Positions 13,014 to 20,413 of a stretch of DNA of 35,728 bases are shown here, in pieces (within the stretch, counting starts at the first letter, position 1; each line of letters opens with the position of its first letter). This stretch comes from Verrucomicrobiota bacterium (GTDB lineage Bacteria; Verrucomicrobiota; Verrucomicrobiia; Opitutales; Opitutaceae), in NCBI GenBank assembly GCA_023443455.1, contig JAEZUE010000017.1, positions 1 to 35,728 on the forward strand, in the 5' to 3' direction. A model generated the notes under the pieces. The model made no database searches and was not told the DNA's origin. It saw nothing but the letters and a program-made list of their open reading frames with translations. The position numbers and the translations under genes are program-made.

Positions 13014-15458
13014 ATGAGCCTTCCCCGCTGGTCGCGCCTTCCGCTCGCCGCACTCGCGTTCTGCGCGTGCGCCGCCGCGCTCCTCGTCCTCATCCCGCTC
13101 TACCGCAGCCTGCCCGACCGCAGCGGCCGGTTCATCTTCCCCACCCTCTCCGAGACCTGCGCGATCCAGCGCGACAACCTCGGCACGCTGCGCATCAGCG
13201 CCGCCACACGGCGCGACGCCTCCAAGCTGCTCGGTTTCGCCCACGCCCAGGACCGGTTCTTCCAGATGGACCTCATGCGTCGCCTCGCCGCCGGCGAGGT
13301 GGCCGAGCTGTTCGGCCCGGCCGCGTTGCCGCTGGACCGTCAGAACCGGCGCCACCGGTTGCGCGCCGTCGCCCACGCCGCCCTGCTGGCCCTGCCCGAA
13401 CCCCAGCGCGAGATGGTCGAGGACTACACCATCGGCGTGAACCTCGGGCTGCGCGAACTCGAGGCTCCGCCTTTCGAATACGTGCTGCTCCGCACCGCCC
13501 CCGACCGTTGGCGCGCCGAGGACAGCCTGCTGGTGGTCGCCGCGATGGCATTGTCCCTCCAGCGCTCCGACGGCGAGCCCGAGCTCTCCCGCGCCGTGGT
13601 CGCCGATGTCTTCGACCGCGACACCGCCGCGTTCCTGCTCTCCGCCGCCGAAGAGCACCAGTCCGCCGTCGACGGCTCGCTGCTTCCGCCGCCGGCCCTG
13701 CCCGCCACGCCCGGTTTCAGTGCGGAGTTCGCCCCGCTCGCCGCCGCTCCCGCCGCCGGTGCGCCGCAGCCCGCCCCCGCCGGCGATCTGCGCGCGCGGC
13801 TGTTCGCCGCGTGGGCCGGAAACCTGCAACGCGCCGCCGGCGAAGGCGTCGGCAGCAACGCGTTTGCCGTGCGAGGCAAACGCGGCGAGCGCGTCGTCGC
13901 GCTGCTGGCCAACGACATGCATCTGCAGCTCTCGCTCCCGCGCATCTGGTACCGCACCGAGATCGCCTGGCGGCTCGATCCCCGCCACAACCGCACTGTC
14001 GACGGCATCACCCTGCCCGGCCTGCCGATGCTCGTCGCCGGCAGCAACGGCCAGGTCGCCTGGGGCTTCACCAACTCGTACGCCGACACCTGCGACCTCG
14101 TCGTGCTCGAACTCGATCCGGCCAACGCCCGCCGCTACCGCACCCCCGAAGGCTGGCGGGAGTTCGAGCACTGCGCGGAGAAGATCGCCGTCAACGGAGC
14201 CGCCGAGGAAACCCTCGCCTTCGACACCACCATCTGGGGACCGGTCCTCGGCCGCGACCACCGCGGCCGCCTGCTCGCCCTCAAATGGGCCATGGGCGAC
14301 GCCGCCGCCTACGACCTGCAATGGTCCGCCCTCGAGAACGTCGGTTCCGTGCGCGCCGCCCTCGCCTTCGGCAAGAACTCTGGCGGGCCCCAGCTCAACC
14401 TCGTCGCCGCCGACCGCGACGGCGACATCGGCTGGACGGTCGCCGGCCACCTCCCCCGCCGCGTCGGCTTCGACGGCTCGACGCCGGTCTCCTGGGCCGA
14501 CGGCACCGCCCACTGGGACGGTTGGCAGCCGCTCCACCGCCACCCCGCGATCATCAATCCGCCCTCCGGAAAACTCTGGTCCGCCAACAACCGCATGGTC
14601 GGCGGCGAAGACCTTGCCGTGCTCGGCGACGGCGGCTACCTGCCGGGCGCGCGCGCCTTCCGTATCCACGAACGCCTCGCCCAGTTGGAGACGGTGAACA
14701 CCGCCTCGCTCTTCGACATCATGCTCGATGTGCGCGGCCTCTACCTCGACCGTTGGCAGCAACTGCTGGTCGCCACCCTCGACTCGGCGGCGATCACCGG
14801 CCAGGCCGGCCGCACCGACCTGAAGGCGCTCGCGCAAACCTGGGGCGGCGAGGCCGTGCCCGACTCCGCCGGCTACCGCCTCGTCCACGACTTCCGGGCC
14901 GCCGTCATGCAACGCATCGACGTCGCGGTCTTTGAACGTTGCCGCGCCGTCTTTCCCTCCTTCGACGCCTCGGTGCTGCCGCTCGATCGGATCGCGTTCA
15001 CGTTGGCCTCCGCCCAGCCCGCCGGTTGGTTGCCCAAGGGCACCGAGAGCTGGCGCGCGCTCCTGCTCGCCGCCGCCGACGAGGTCGTGATCGGGGCCGG
15101 TGGCGCCGGCCGCCTCGACCGCCACACCTGGGGCCAGGCCAACCGCCTCGCCATGCGCCACCCCCTCAGCGCGGCCATGCCCGCCCTCGGCTTCTTCCTC
15201 GACATGCCCGCCGATGAGCTCCCCGGCGACCCGCTGGTCGTGCGCGCGCAGACGCCCAGCTTCGGGGCCTCCGTGCGCATGGCGATCCAGCCGGGCTGGG
15301 AGCAGGGCAGCCTCATCGCCCTGCCCGGCGGCCAATGCGCCAACCCGCTCTCCCCGTACTATTCCGACGGACACGCCGAGTGGGCCGACGGCGAGGCCTT
15401 GCCGCTCCAACCCGGCAAGGTCGCCGACCACCAGGTCAACGCCCCGCCCGCCCCCTGA
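13014..15458 (+). CDS. Penicillin-acylase-family Ntn hydrolase
   Basis: 814 aa from the ATG at 13014. A hydrophobic segment at 9-29 serves as signal peptide or anchor, so the enzyme is periplasmic. The family is made as a precursor cleaved at a Gly-Ser bond to expose an N-terminal Ser nucleophile. Here that is Ser281 in GEGVGSNAFAV, giving an alpha part of about 250 aa and a beta part of about 534 aa. Other landmarks: DNLGTLRI, GFAHAQDRFFQMDLMRR (74-90), LLANDMHLQLSLPRIWY, VAGSNGQVAWGFTNSYAD, TIWGPVL, and SPYYSDGHAEWADGEA near the C-terminus. Members hydrolyse amides such as beta-lactam side chains, acyl-homoserine lactones or N-acyl amino acids; which applies here is not determinable. The stop overlaps the ATG of the LysE gene (TGATG), indicating translational coupling. 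Confidence 0.93.
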   Translation: MSLPRWSRLPLAALAFCACAAALLVLIPLYRSLPDRSGRFIFPTLSETCAIQRDNLGTLRISAATRRDASKLLGFAHAQDRFFQMDLMRRLAAGEVAELFGPAALPLDRQNRRHRLRAVAHAALLALPEPQREMVEDYTIGVNLGLRELEAPPFEYVLLRTAPDRWRAEDSLLVVAAMALSLQRSDGEPELSRAVVADVFDRDTAAFLLSAAEEHQSAVDGSLLPPPALPATPGFSAEFAPLAAAPAAGAPQPAPAGDLRARLFAAWAGNLQRAAGEGVGSNAFAVRGKRGERVVALLANDMHLQLSLPRIWYRTEIAWRLDPRHNRTVDGITLPGLPMLVAGSNGQVAWGFTNSYADTCDLVVLELDPANARRYRTPEGWREFEHCAEKIAVNGAAEETLAFDTTIWGPVLGRDHRGRLLALKWAMGDAAAYDLQWSALENVGSVRAALAFGKNSGGPQLNLVAADRDGDIGWTVAGHLPRRVGFDGSTPVSWADGTAHWDGWQPLHRHPAIINPPSGKLWSANNRMVGGEDLAVLGDGGYLPGARAFRIHERLAQLETVNTASLFDIMLDVRGLYLDRWQQLLVATLDSAAITGQAGRTDLKALAQTWGGEAVPDSAGYRLVHDFRAAVMQRIDVAVFERCRAVFPSFDASVLPLDRIAFTLASAQPAGWLPKGTESWRALLLAAADEVVIGAGGAGRLDRHTWGQANRLAMRHPLSAAMPALGFFLDMPADELPGDPLVVRAQTPSFGASVRMAIQPGWEQGSLIALPGGQCANPLSPYYSDGHAEWADGEALPLQPGKVADHQVNAPPAP

Positions 15459-16180
15459 TGTTCGCCTCGCTCGCCGGCCTGTTTTCGGTGCTCACGCTGG
15501 GGCTGCTCAGCCCGGGACCGGACTTCCTGCTGGTCGTGCGCAACAGCGTCGGCGCCAGCCGTGCCCGCGGCCTCGCCACGATGGCCGGGATCTCGGTCGG
15601 CCTCGGTATCCAGACAATCGCGATCGCGTTGGGGCTCGCCGCCGTGCCGCCGAAGGTTTTCACCGCGCTCCAGCTCGCCGGCGCCGCCTACCTCGCCTGG
15701 CTGGGCCTGCGGGCGCTCCTGCCCCGGACCCGCCCCGAAGGGATCGCCGATGACGCGGCCGGCCGTGCCGCCGCCATGGCGGCCCCCGCCGGCCCAAGCG
15801 GCCGAGCTGCCCCCCTGGAACACAGAATTCTGTCCCGATCGGGACAGAATTCTGTGTTCCCGAGCCCGCCGCCCTCGATCGCCCGCAGCGGTTTCGTCGA
15901 CGGCCTCGTCTGCAACCTCACCAACCCGAAGGCGTTCGTCTTCTTCACCGGGATTTTCGCCCAACTCGTGCCGCCGGGCAGCGCGTCGGGTTGGCGCATC
16001 GGCCTGCCGCTCGCGATCACCCTGCACGGCGCGGTGCTATGGACGCTCGTTGTGCTCGCGCTGCAATCACCGCCGGTTGCCACTCGTCTCGAGCGTGTGC
16101 AGCACCGGCTGCCGCCGGTCTTCGGCGGAGTGCTGCTGGCCTTCGCCGTGTGGCTGGGGGCGATGGCGTTGCGAGGATGA
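15458..16180 (+). CDS. LysE-family exporter with a palindrome-encoded insert
   Basis: 240 aa. The ATG at 15458 overlaps the acylase stop. LysE/RhtB signatures: TLGLLSPGPDFLLVVRNSVG (13-32), ARGLATMAGISVGLGIQ, AYLAWLGLRAL, then GFVDGLVCNLTNPKAFVFFT and four or five more hydrophobic segments; the family exports amino acids or homoserine lactones. The cytoplasmic loop after the third helix (about residues 88-147) is longer than usual and contains EHRILSRSGQNSVF, encoded by a perfect 44-bp palindrome at 15817-15860. The reading frame survives it. Pairing with an acylase could mean the exporter removes a released amine or amino acid; this is inference from the gene overlap only. Confidence 0.87.
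   Translation: MFASLAGLFSVLTLGLLSPGPDFLLVVRNSVGASRARGLATMAGISVGLGIQTIAIALGLAAVPPKVFTALQLAGAAYLAWLGLRALLPRTRPEGIADDAAGRAAAMAAPAGPSGRAAPLEHRILSRSGQNSVFPSPPPSIARSGFVDGLVCNLTNPKAFVFFTGIFAQLVPPGSASGWRIGLPLAITLHGAVLWTLVVLALQSPPVATRLERVQHRLPPVFGGVLLAFAVWLGAMALRG
15817..15860. repeat. Perfect 44-bp palindrome inside the LysE gene
   Basis: Arms of 22 nt with no spacer, centred between 15838 and 15839 (GATC core) and containing two EcoRI sites (GAATTC) and GGGACAGAATTCTGTG. It reads as the same peptide (EHRILSRSGQNSVF) on both strands. It looks like an inserted mobile palindrome rather than part of an exporter. Confidence 0.95.
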
Positions 16181-16226
16181 CGCGGGGAGGGCAAGGCCGC
16201 GCGTCCGTCGACCCGAACCGAGACCT

Positions 16227-17057
16227 TCAGGCCTGCCTGCGCGCACGACCGCCCACCGGCCCATCGATCCACGCGCCGACCTCGTGCACGCGGTTGTAGT
16301 TGGGACTCCACTCCGGGATCGGCGCCAACAACCATTGCCAGGACCGGTCCGGTTTCCGCAGCCGATCCATGCCCGGCATCGGTTCGCGTTTCAGCTCGCG
16401 GCCGTCGGCGGCGATGTCGAGCCGGGCCCGATCACCGAGCAACACCCACACGCCGGTGCGCGCCGCCAGCCACTGCTGGTGCCGCCGCGCGGCGACCGCG
16501 GTGCAGCGGTCGGCCAGTTTGTCGTCGGCCTCGGCCGCGCGCAAGCGATCGCAGGGAACCATGCCGAGCTGGGAGATGCAGTTGGCCGACACGACCAGAT
16601 CGGGTTCGCCACCGGGCGGCGGCCCCGCCTCGCCACGGGCCAGGATCGCCTCGACTTCGCCACCGGAGAGGCTGCGCACGCCGCGCGCGAGTTCCGCCAG
16701 CGCCCCGGTCGCATCCCAAATCTCGGTCCGGACCTTGCCGCCGCTGCGTTTGGCCAGCTTTCGGATCTCGGGTCCCAGCACCACGTCGGTGAGCAGGACC
16801 TCGTCGAAGCGCGCCGCCAGCTCCGTCACCGGAACATCGCGACAATCGCCGGCGCCGATCACGAGCGCCCGCCGGCGATCCCGGCAACGTTCGGTCGCCG
16901 CCAGGATCGCCGCCCGGCTCGCGTCGAGGTGGGGAGTCCACGCCGCCGCGGTGCGCCGATGCCGGGTGGCGATCGCCGCGTGCTCGTACGCCAAACCCAG
17001 CAGGCGCGCCCACGGCGGGCACCGCAGCGTGAAATAGCGGAAGAGTTCGGCCAGCAT
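16227..17057 (-). CDS. Unrecognised protein with a Rossmann/methyltransferase-like core
   Basis: 276 aa from the ATG at 17057 (MLAELFRYFTLRCPPWARLL). The frame continues upstream into a palindrome and a REP array and is not used. At about residues 75-110 it reads RRALVIGAGDCRDVPVTEL followed by FDEVLLTDVVLGPEIRKLAK: a glycine-rich turn after a hydrophobic strand and an acidic residue ending the next strand, as in SAM-dependent methyltransferases. Later segments DLVVSANCISQLGMVPCD and VWVLLGDRA fit strands 4 and 5. The acidic residue closing strand 2 (TDVVLGPE) is consistent with cofactor binding. I do not recognise a named family; the fold call is inference. It converges with the LysE gene, 46 nt away. 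Confidence 0.7.
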   Translation of the reverse strand: MLAELFRYFTLRCPPWARLLGLAYEHAAIATRHRRTAAAWTPHLDASRAAILAATERCRDRRRALVIGAGDCRDVPVTELAARFDEVLLTDVVLGPEIRKLAKRSGGKVRTEIWDATGALAELARGVRSLSGGEVEAILARGEAGPPPGGEPDLVVSANCISQLGMVPCDRLRAAEADDKLADRCTAVAARRHQQWLAARTGVWVLLGDRARLDIAADGRELKREPMPGMDRLRKPDRSWQWLLAPIPEWSPNYNRVHEVGAWIDGPVGGRARRQA

Positions 17058-17121
17058 GCCCCGACGTTGAAAACCCGCCCCCCACGAGGCAACGGCACAG
17101 ATCGCCTCCGCGCACCAGTCC

Positions 17122-17158
17122 GGGAAAAATAGCGTGACGGTCGTCACGCTATTTTCCC
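17122..17158. repeat. Inverted repeat AAAATAGCGTGACG / CGTCACGCTATTTT
   Basis: Perfect 14-bp arms (17126-17139 and 17142-17155) with a 2-nt spacer, extended by GGG and CCC with one bulged A. It lies 65 bp upstream of the start at 17057 on the minus strand, so it could act as an operator or simply be another mobile palindrome. Confidence 0.85.
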
Positions 17159-17205
17159 CGAGGGCCACGCCCAACCCTCGGGCGCCGTGTGATGAGGGAG
17201 CACCC

Positions 17206-17362
17206 GACCATTCCGGCACGCTCGACCGTGGCGCAGGCGTCCCTGCCGGCGATCCCTCGCCCCCGCCCGCTCCCTTGCTCCAGCCAAACCTCACCGGCAC
17301 GGAGGCCGGCGCCACGCCCGGTCCGGCACGCAAGACCGTGGCGCAGGCGTCCCTGCCGGCGT
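17206..17362. repeat. REPIN-like array, two units, 110-bp spacing
   Basis: GTGG-tagged hairpins GCAGGC-GTCCCT-GCCGGC at 17228 and 17338 with an inverse CCGGC-ACGGAG-GCCGG hairpin between them. The right arm is GCCGGC where the other arrays have GCCTGC, so one base pair is mismatched. Third location of this repeat in the window. Confidence 0.85.
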
Positions 17363-17542
17363 TCCCCGGCTGCAGTCATCTCCCGAACAACAACCGAATC
17401 GAGGGGAGAGAGAGGCCAACCCGGTTCTCCTCGGCCGCTCCGTCGCCATTTTCCTATGGCAGCGGAACCTCGCCCAGAGTACCGCCCTCCGCCGCCAGGC
17501 CCACGAGAACTCCTCCGACCGTATGACCTGAAGACCGTCAGC

Positions 17543-18532
17543 CTATCCGGTCGCGGCGCTTGAGGTCTCCGAGCCGGGCCAGGCGGTGCCCCGCTCCTGC
17601 AGGAACACACGGAGCTCGTCGAGCGTCGGCGGATTCACACAGCCGGGGGCGGTACGGCAGATCGACGCCGCGACGGCACACGCGAACCGCACCTTGTGCT
17701 CGTCGTTCCACCCCTGGAGCATGCCGTAGATCAACCCGCCGCGGAAGCTGTCGCCCGCGCCGGCACTATCGACCACCTCGACAGGAAAGGGCTGCATCTC
17801 GCAACGGATCCCGGGGCCCACCCACTCCGGGGAGAAGCCGGCGGCGTACCCGCGGCCATACCACACCGGACGCGACCCGGCGGTGAAGACGACCAGACCG
17901 GCACAGTGCGCCAGATAGTCCTCGAACAACCGCGCCCGCGCCGCTTCATCGACACGAGCCTCCGGATACTCCCGCGCGATCATCTCACCGGAGACCACCA
18001 CCACGTCGGCCAGCCGCGCCAGCTCCGAGTCCGCCCGCGCATCGCAGGTCACCAGAGGTTTGCCAGCAGCCTTCGCCGTCCGCGCCACCGCCAGCGTGGT
18101 CTCCCCGAAGGCCGGATCGACGCACACGACCCGCGCCCCGCGGATCCGTTCCTCGCTCGGCTGCTCCCATTGGGGCGTCGTAAAGAGCAGGTCGCAGTAG
18201 CGGCCGAACACCGTGCGTGTGTCGCCGTCGGAAACCACGACTTCGGTCACCCCCGCATAACCGGGTTTCACCACCAGGCCCGCGCAGTCGATCCCGCGGG
18301 ACCGCAGGAACTCCAAAGTGCGTCGGCACTGCGGCGTATCGCCGATCCAATTTCCCTCGATCGCCACCGACACGCCGAGCCGGGCGAGCACCAACGCGCT
18401 GCCGGTCGCCTCGCCCGCGTGGTTCTCGAGCGTCTCCACGAACTCACCATAGCCGTCGGGCGCAGGGAAACGGTCCCGCAGACGCAGGATCACGCCGGTG
18501 CTGACATGGCCGAAACAATAGGCGTCGCTCAT
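17543..18532 (-). CDS. PfkB/ribokinase-family carbohydrate kinase
   Basis: 329 aa from the ATG at 18532 (MSDAYCFGHVSTGVILRL). The PfkB C-terminal signature is VDSAGAGDSFRGGLIYG, with catalytic Asp261 in GAGDSF and the anion hole GAGD. The N-terminal sugar-site region includes NHAGEATGSALVLARLG and GNWIGDTPQCRRTLEFLRSRGID. VVCVDPAFGETTLAVARTAKAAG and LVTCDARADSELARLADVVVVSGEM are the middle strands. The family phosphorylates sugars, sugar acids or nucleosides with ATP. Nothing here picks out the substrate, and no sugar transporter or isomerase adjoins it. Length is normal. Apparently monocistronic. Confidence 0.92.
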   Translation of the reverse strand: MSDAYCFGHVSTGVILRLRDRFPAPDGYGEFVETLENHAGEATGSALVLARLGVSVAIEGNWIGDTPQCRRTLEFLRSRGIDCAGLVVKPGYAGVTEVVVSDGDTRTVFGRYCDLLFTTPQWEQPSEERIRGARVVCVDPAFGETTLAVARTAKAAGKPLVTCDARADSELARLADVVVVSGEMIAREYPEARVDEAARARLFEDYLAHCAGLVVFTAGSRPVWYGRGYAAGFSPEWVGPGIRCEMQPFPVEVVDSAGAGDSFRGGLIYGMLQGWNDEHKVRFACAVAASICRTAPGCVNPPTLDELRVFLQERGTAWPGSETSSAATG

Positions 18533-18870
18533 GGTTATGATTCGAGCACTACGCCTCCAACCGTGCCCCACGCAAGCCCGCACCGGGCCGCGTGCATTAA
18601 CCCCGCGCCGTCGACGAAAACCCGGGCCCGGCCTCGCGACCCGTTGCCAGATGGCGCCGCCGACGAGAACAGACGAGGCCGTTCCGTCCCGCGCGAGCGG
18701 CACCCCCGACGCGGCCACAAGACACACAACCTCGCAGGAGATTCCGCGTTGCGGCTGGGGCGGGAGCGAACAACCGAACCGACCCGGGTGCAGCCGTGAC
18801 GAAGCAGTTGGCACCAACCGCCGAGCAATCCGGCGGGCCCCACCAGCGGGCCGACGCCGCAATCACCTCA
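18533..18870. other. Intergenic stretch, nothing recognised
   Basis: 338 bp between the kinase start and the next gene's stop, both on the minus strand. G+C-rich, no tRNA, clear terminator, promoter or conserved frame visible. Confidence 0.5.
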
Positions 18871-19245
18871 TCAGTCGTGGATCGAGACCGTGGCGACGCC
18901 GCTGGCCTCGCGGAATTTGAGCACGGAGCCCTTCGGCGCGCCGAGCGCGCGCAGTTTCGCCCGCACAAACTCGAGGGCGCCATCGAGGTCGCACAACCGC
19001 ATGTCGAGGCTGATCCACTCGATCGAGCCGTCGGTGCCCTGCACCGAGCCGCCACCGGTCACCGCACCGAGCCCGGCCTCGATCAACGCCCGGTTGAGCG
19101 GATCCTCGTACTTGGTGCCCCGTTGGAGCGGCATCAACGGCTCCTCGATCCTCGCAAACACGATACACGACTCGGCCGCCCGATTTCTCGCCCCACCCGG
19201 CCGGAGGCCGAGCGCATTGCTCACCATCGCCAATAAACGACTCAT
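18871..19245 (-). CDS. Small conserved-looking protein, unknown function
   Basis: 124 aa from the ATG at 19245 (MSRLLAMVSNALGLRP); a start at the internal MPLQRGTKYEDP is possible. The core reads YEDPLNRALIEAGLGAVTGG, then GSIEWISLDMRLCDLDGALE, then FVRAKLRALGAPKGSVLKF. This is an alpha/beta pattern (helix, glycine turn, strand, helix, strand) typical of a small ACT- or ferredoxin-like domain, but I cannot assign a family. The DLDGALEFVRAKLRALGAPKGS segment looks strongly constrained, which makes it a real gene. No operon partner is evident. Confidence 0.7.
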   Translation of the reverse strand: MSRLLAMVSNALGLRPGGARNRAAESCIVFARIEEPLMPLQRGTKYEDPLNRALIEAGLGAVTGGGSVQGTDGSIEWISLDMRLCDLDGALEFVRAKLRALGAPKGSVLKFREASGVATVSIHD

Positions 19246-19593
19246 AGGTTTTCCCCATCCTTTCCGAGCAGCCGCAAACCGACATGCCCGGGGCATGCCA
19301 ACGCAACCGCTCTGTTCCATCCACGCATCGATTGTTTCTGTTGTAACCGCAACCAGGGGGGCTCGACGGGCTGGGGCCCCGCCGATTCGGGCAACTGTGC
19401 GCCCACCACCGCGCAGTGCGAGTTCAAATACTCGTCAATGTCTTGCCAGTTCCTCGACGCCGCCCCGTGACCGCCCCCCCCACGCGGGGCCCCGCTCCCG
19501 AGGCTCCATGGGCACCACCCTGCCCCGGCACACGGTGCGCCTCCGCGGCTTGCCTCCGGCACGATCCGCCTCCACCACGTACGCCCGCCTCCC
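19246..19593. other. Divergent intergenic region, nothing recognised
   Basis: 348 bp between the small protein gene (minus) and the acyltransferase gene (plus). The open minus-strand frame here (19242-19625) has the fragment NWQDIDEYLNSHCAVVGAQL but no supporting signature or fitting neighbours. Promoters for both genes should be here; none is clear. Confidence 0.45.
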
Positions 19594-20403
19594 ATGTCCG
19601 CCGCTACCGCGCCCGCAACCAACAACCGCCAACCACCGCCCTCCTTCGGGCGGCGTCTGCGTGGCTACTGGCGGCTCGCCGCCCTCGCCGGGGCATTCGT
19701 GGTCATCGCCCTGCTGTTTCTTTTCATGGGCGGACCATGGGCCGGTTTCCGCCGCCGCTCGCTCTGGCTGCACCGCGCCACACGGATCATCCTGCGCGCG
19801 CTCAACGTGCGCTTCACCATCGAGGGCGGCGCCCTCCCCCGCACCGGCGTGGTCGCTAGCAACCACGTGAGCTACGTCGACATCCTCGTGCTCGGCGCCG
19901 CCACTCCCCAAGTCTTTCTCGCGAAGGCCGAAGTGCGCCGATGGCCGGTCTTCAGCTGGTTCGCCCGCATGGCCGGCACCCAGTTCATCGACCGCAACCG
20001 CAAGGCCGACGTCGCCCGCCAGAACGCCGACTTCGTGCACATCGTGCAGAACGACGCCGTGCTCACCATCTTCCTCGAGGGCACCAGCACCGACGGCTCG
20101 ACCGTGCGCCCGTTCCGCTCCTCGCTGCTCGAGCCGGCCATCGTCCACCGCTGGCCCGTCACCCCGGCGGCGATCCACTACACCTGCCGCGGCGGCGACG
20201 CCGCCCAGGATGTCTGCTGGTGGGGCGACATGGGATTCTTCGAACACCTGCTCCGGCTCGTGCGTGTCGATTCCGTCCAGGCCCACCTGCGCTTCGGCAC
20301 ACCCGTGGCCACGGCCGAGGACCGCAAGACGCTCGCCGCCCACCTGCACCGCGAAGTGGTCGCCTTGAAAACCGCCGTCGCCGCGAAGGCGTCGGCCGCC
20401 TGA
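19594..20403 (+). CDS. PlsC-like 1-acylglycerol-3-phosphate or lyso-ornithine-lipid acyltransferase
   Basis: 269 aa from the ATG at 19594. A hydrophobic helix at about 29-48 anchors it in the inner membrane. Acyltransferase block I is NHVSYVD (90-96) with His91 and Asp96 forming HX4D. Block III is FLEGTSTDGSTVRPF (160-174), with the E-G-T core and Ser instead of the common Arg. AKAEVRRWPVFSWFARMAGTQFIDR (110-134) is block II. PlsC makes phosphatidic acid; the related OlsA completes ornithine lipid. The window also has an OlsB-like gene at 9032, so either role is possible. The SNF2 gene starts 10 nt after its stop, suggesting one transcript despite unrelated functions. Confidence 0.88.
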   Translation: MSAATAPATNNRQPPPSFGRRLRGYWRLAALAGAFVVIALLFLFMGGPWAGFRRRSLWLHRATRIILRALNVRFTIEGGALPRTGVVASNHVSYVDILVLGAATPQVFLAKAEVRRWPVFSWFARMAGTQFIDRNRKADVARQNADFVHIVQNDAVLTIFLEGTSTDGSTVRPFRSSLLEPAIVHRWPVTPAAIHYTCRGGDAAQDVCWWGDMGFFEHLLRLVRVDSVQAHLRFGTPVATAEDRKTLAAHLHREVVALKTAVAAKASAA

Positions 20404-20413
20404 TTTGTCCGCC

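Larger units (their letters stand above)
17058..17542. other. Gene-free stretch with a palindrome and REP units
   Basis: Contains the palindrome at 17122-17158, two REP units at 17206-17362, and about 180 bp of sequence without gene, RNA or promoter signals that I can identify before the kinase stop. Confidence 0.6.

Noticed and set aside
17149..17610. Minus-strand frame across the REP units at 17206-17362
   Set aside because: Its sequence (GRLRHGLACRTGRGAGLRAG) is the translated REP repeat, which recurs in the other arrays.
19242..19625. Minus-strand 127-codon frame in the acyltransferase upstream region
   Set aside because: Overlaps the start of the acyltransferase gene, has a glycine/arginine-rich opening and no recognised domain; kept as intergenic.
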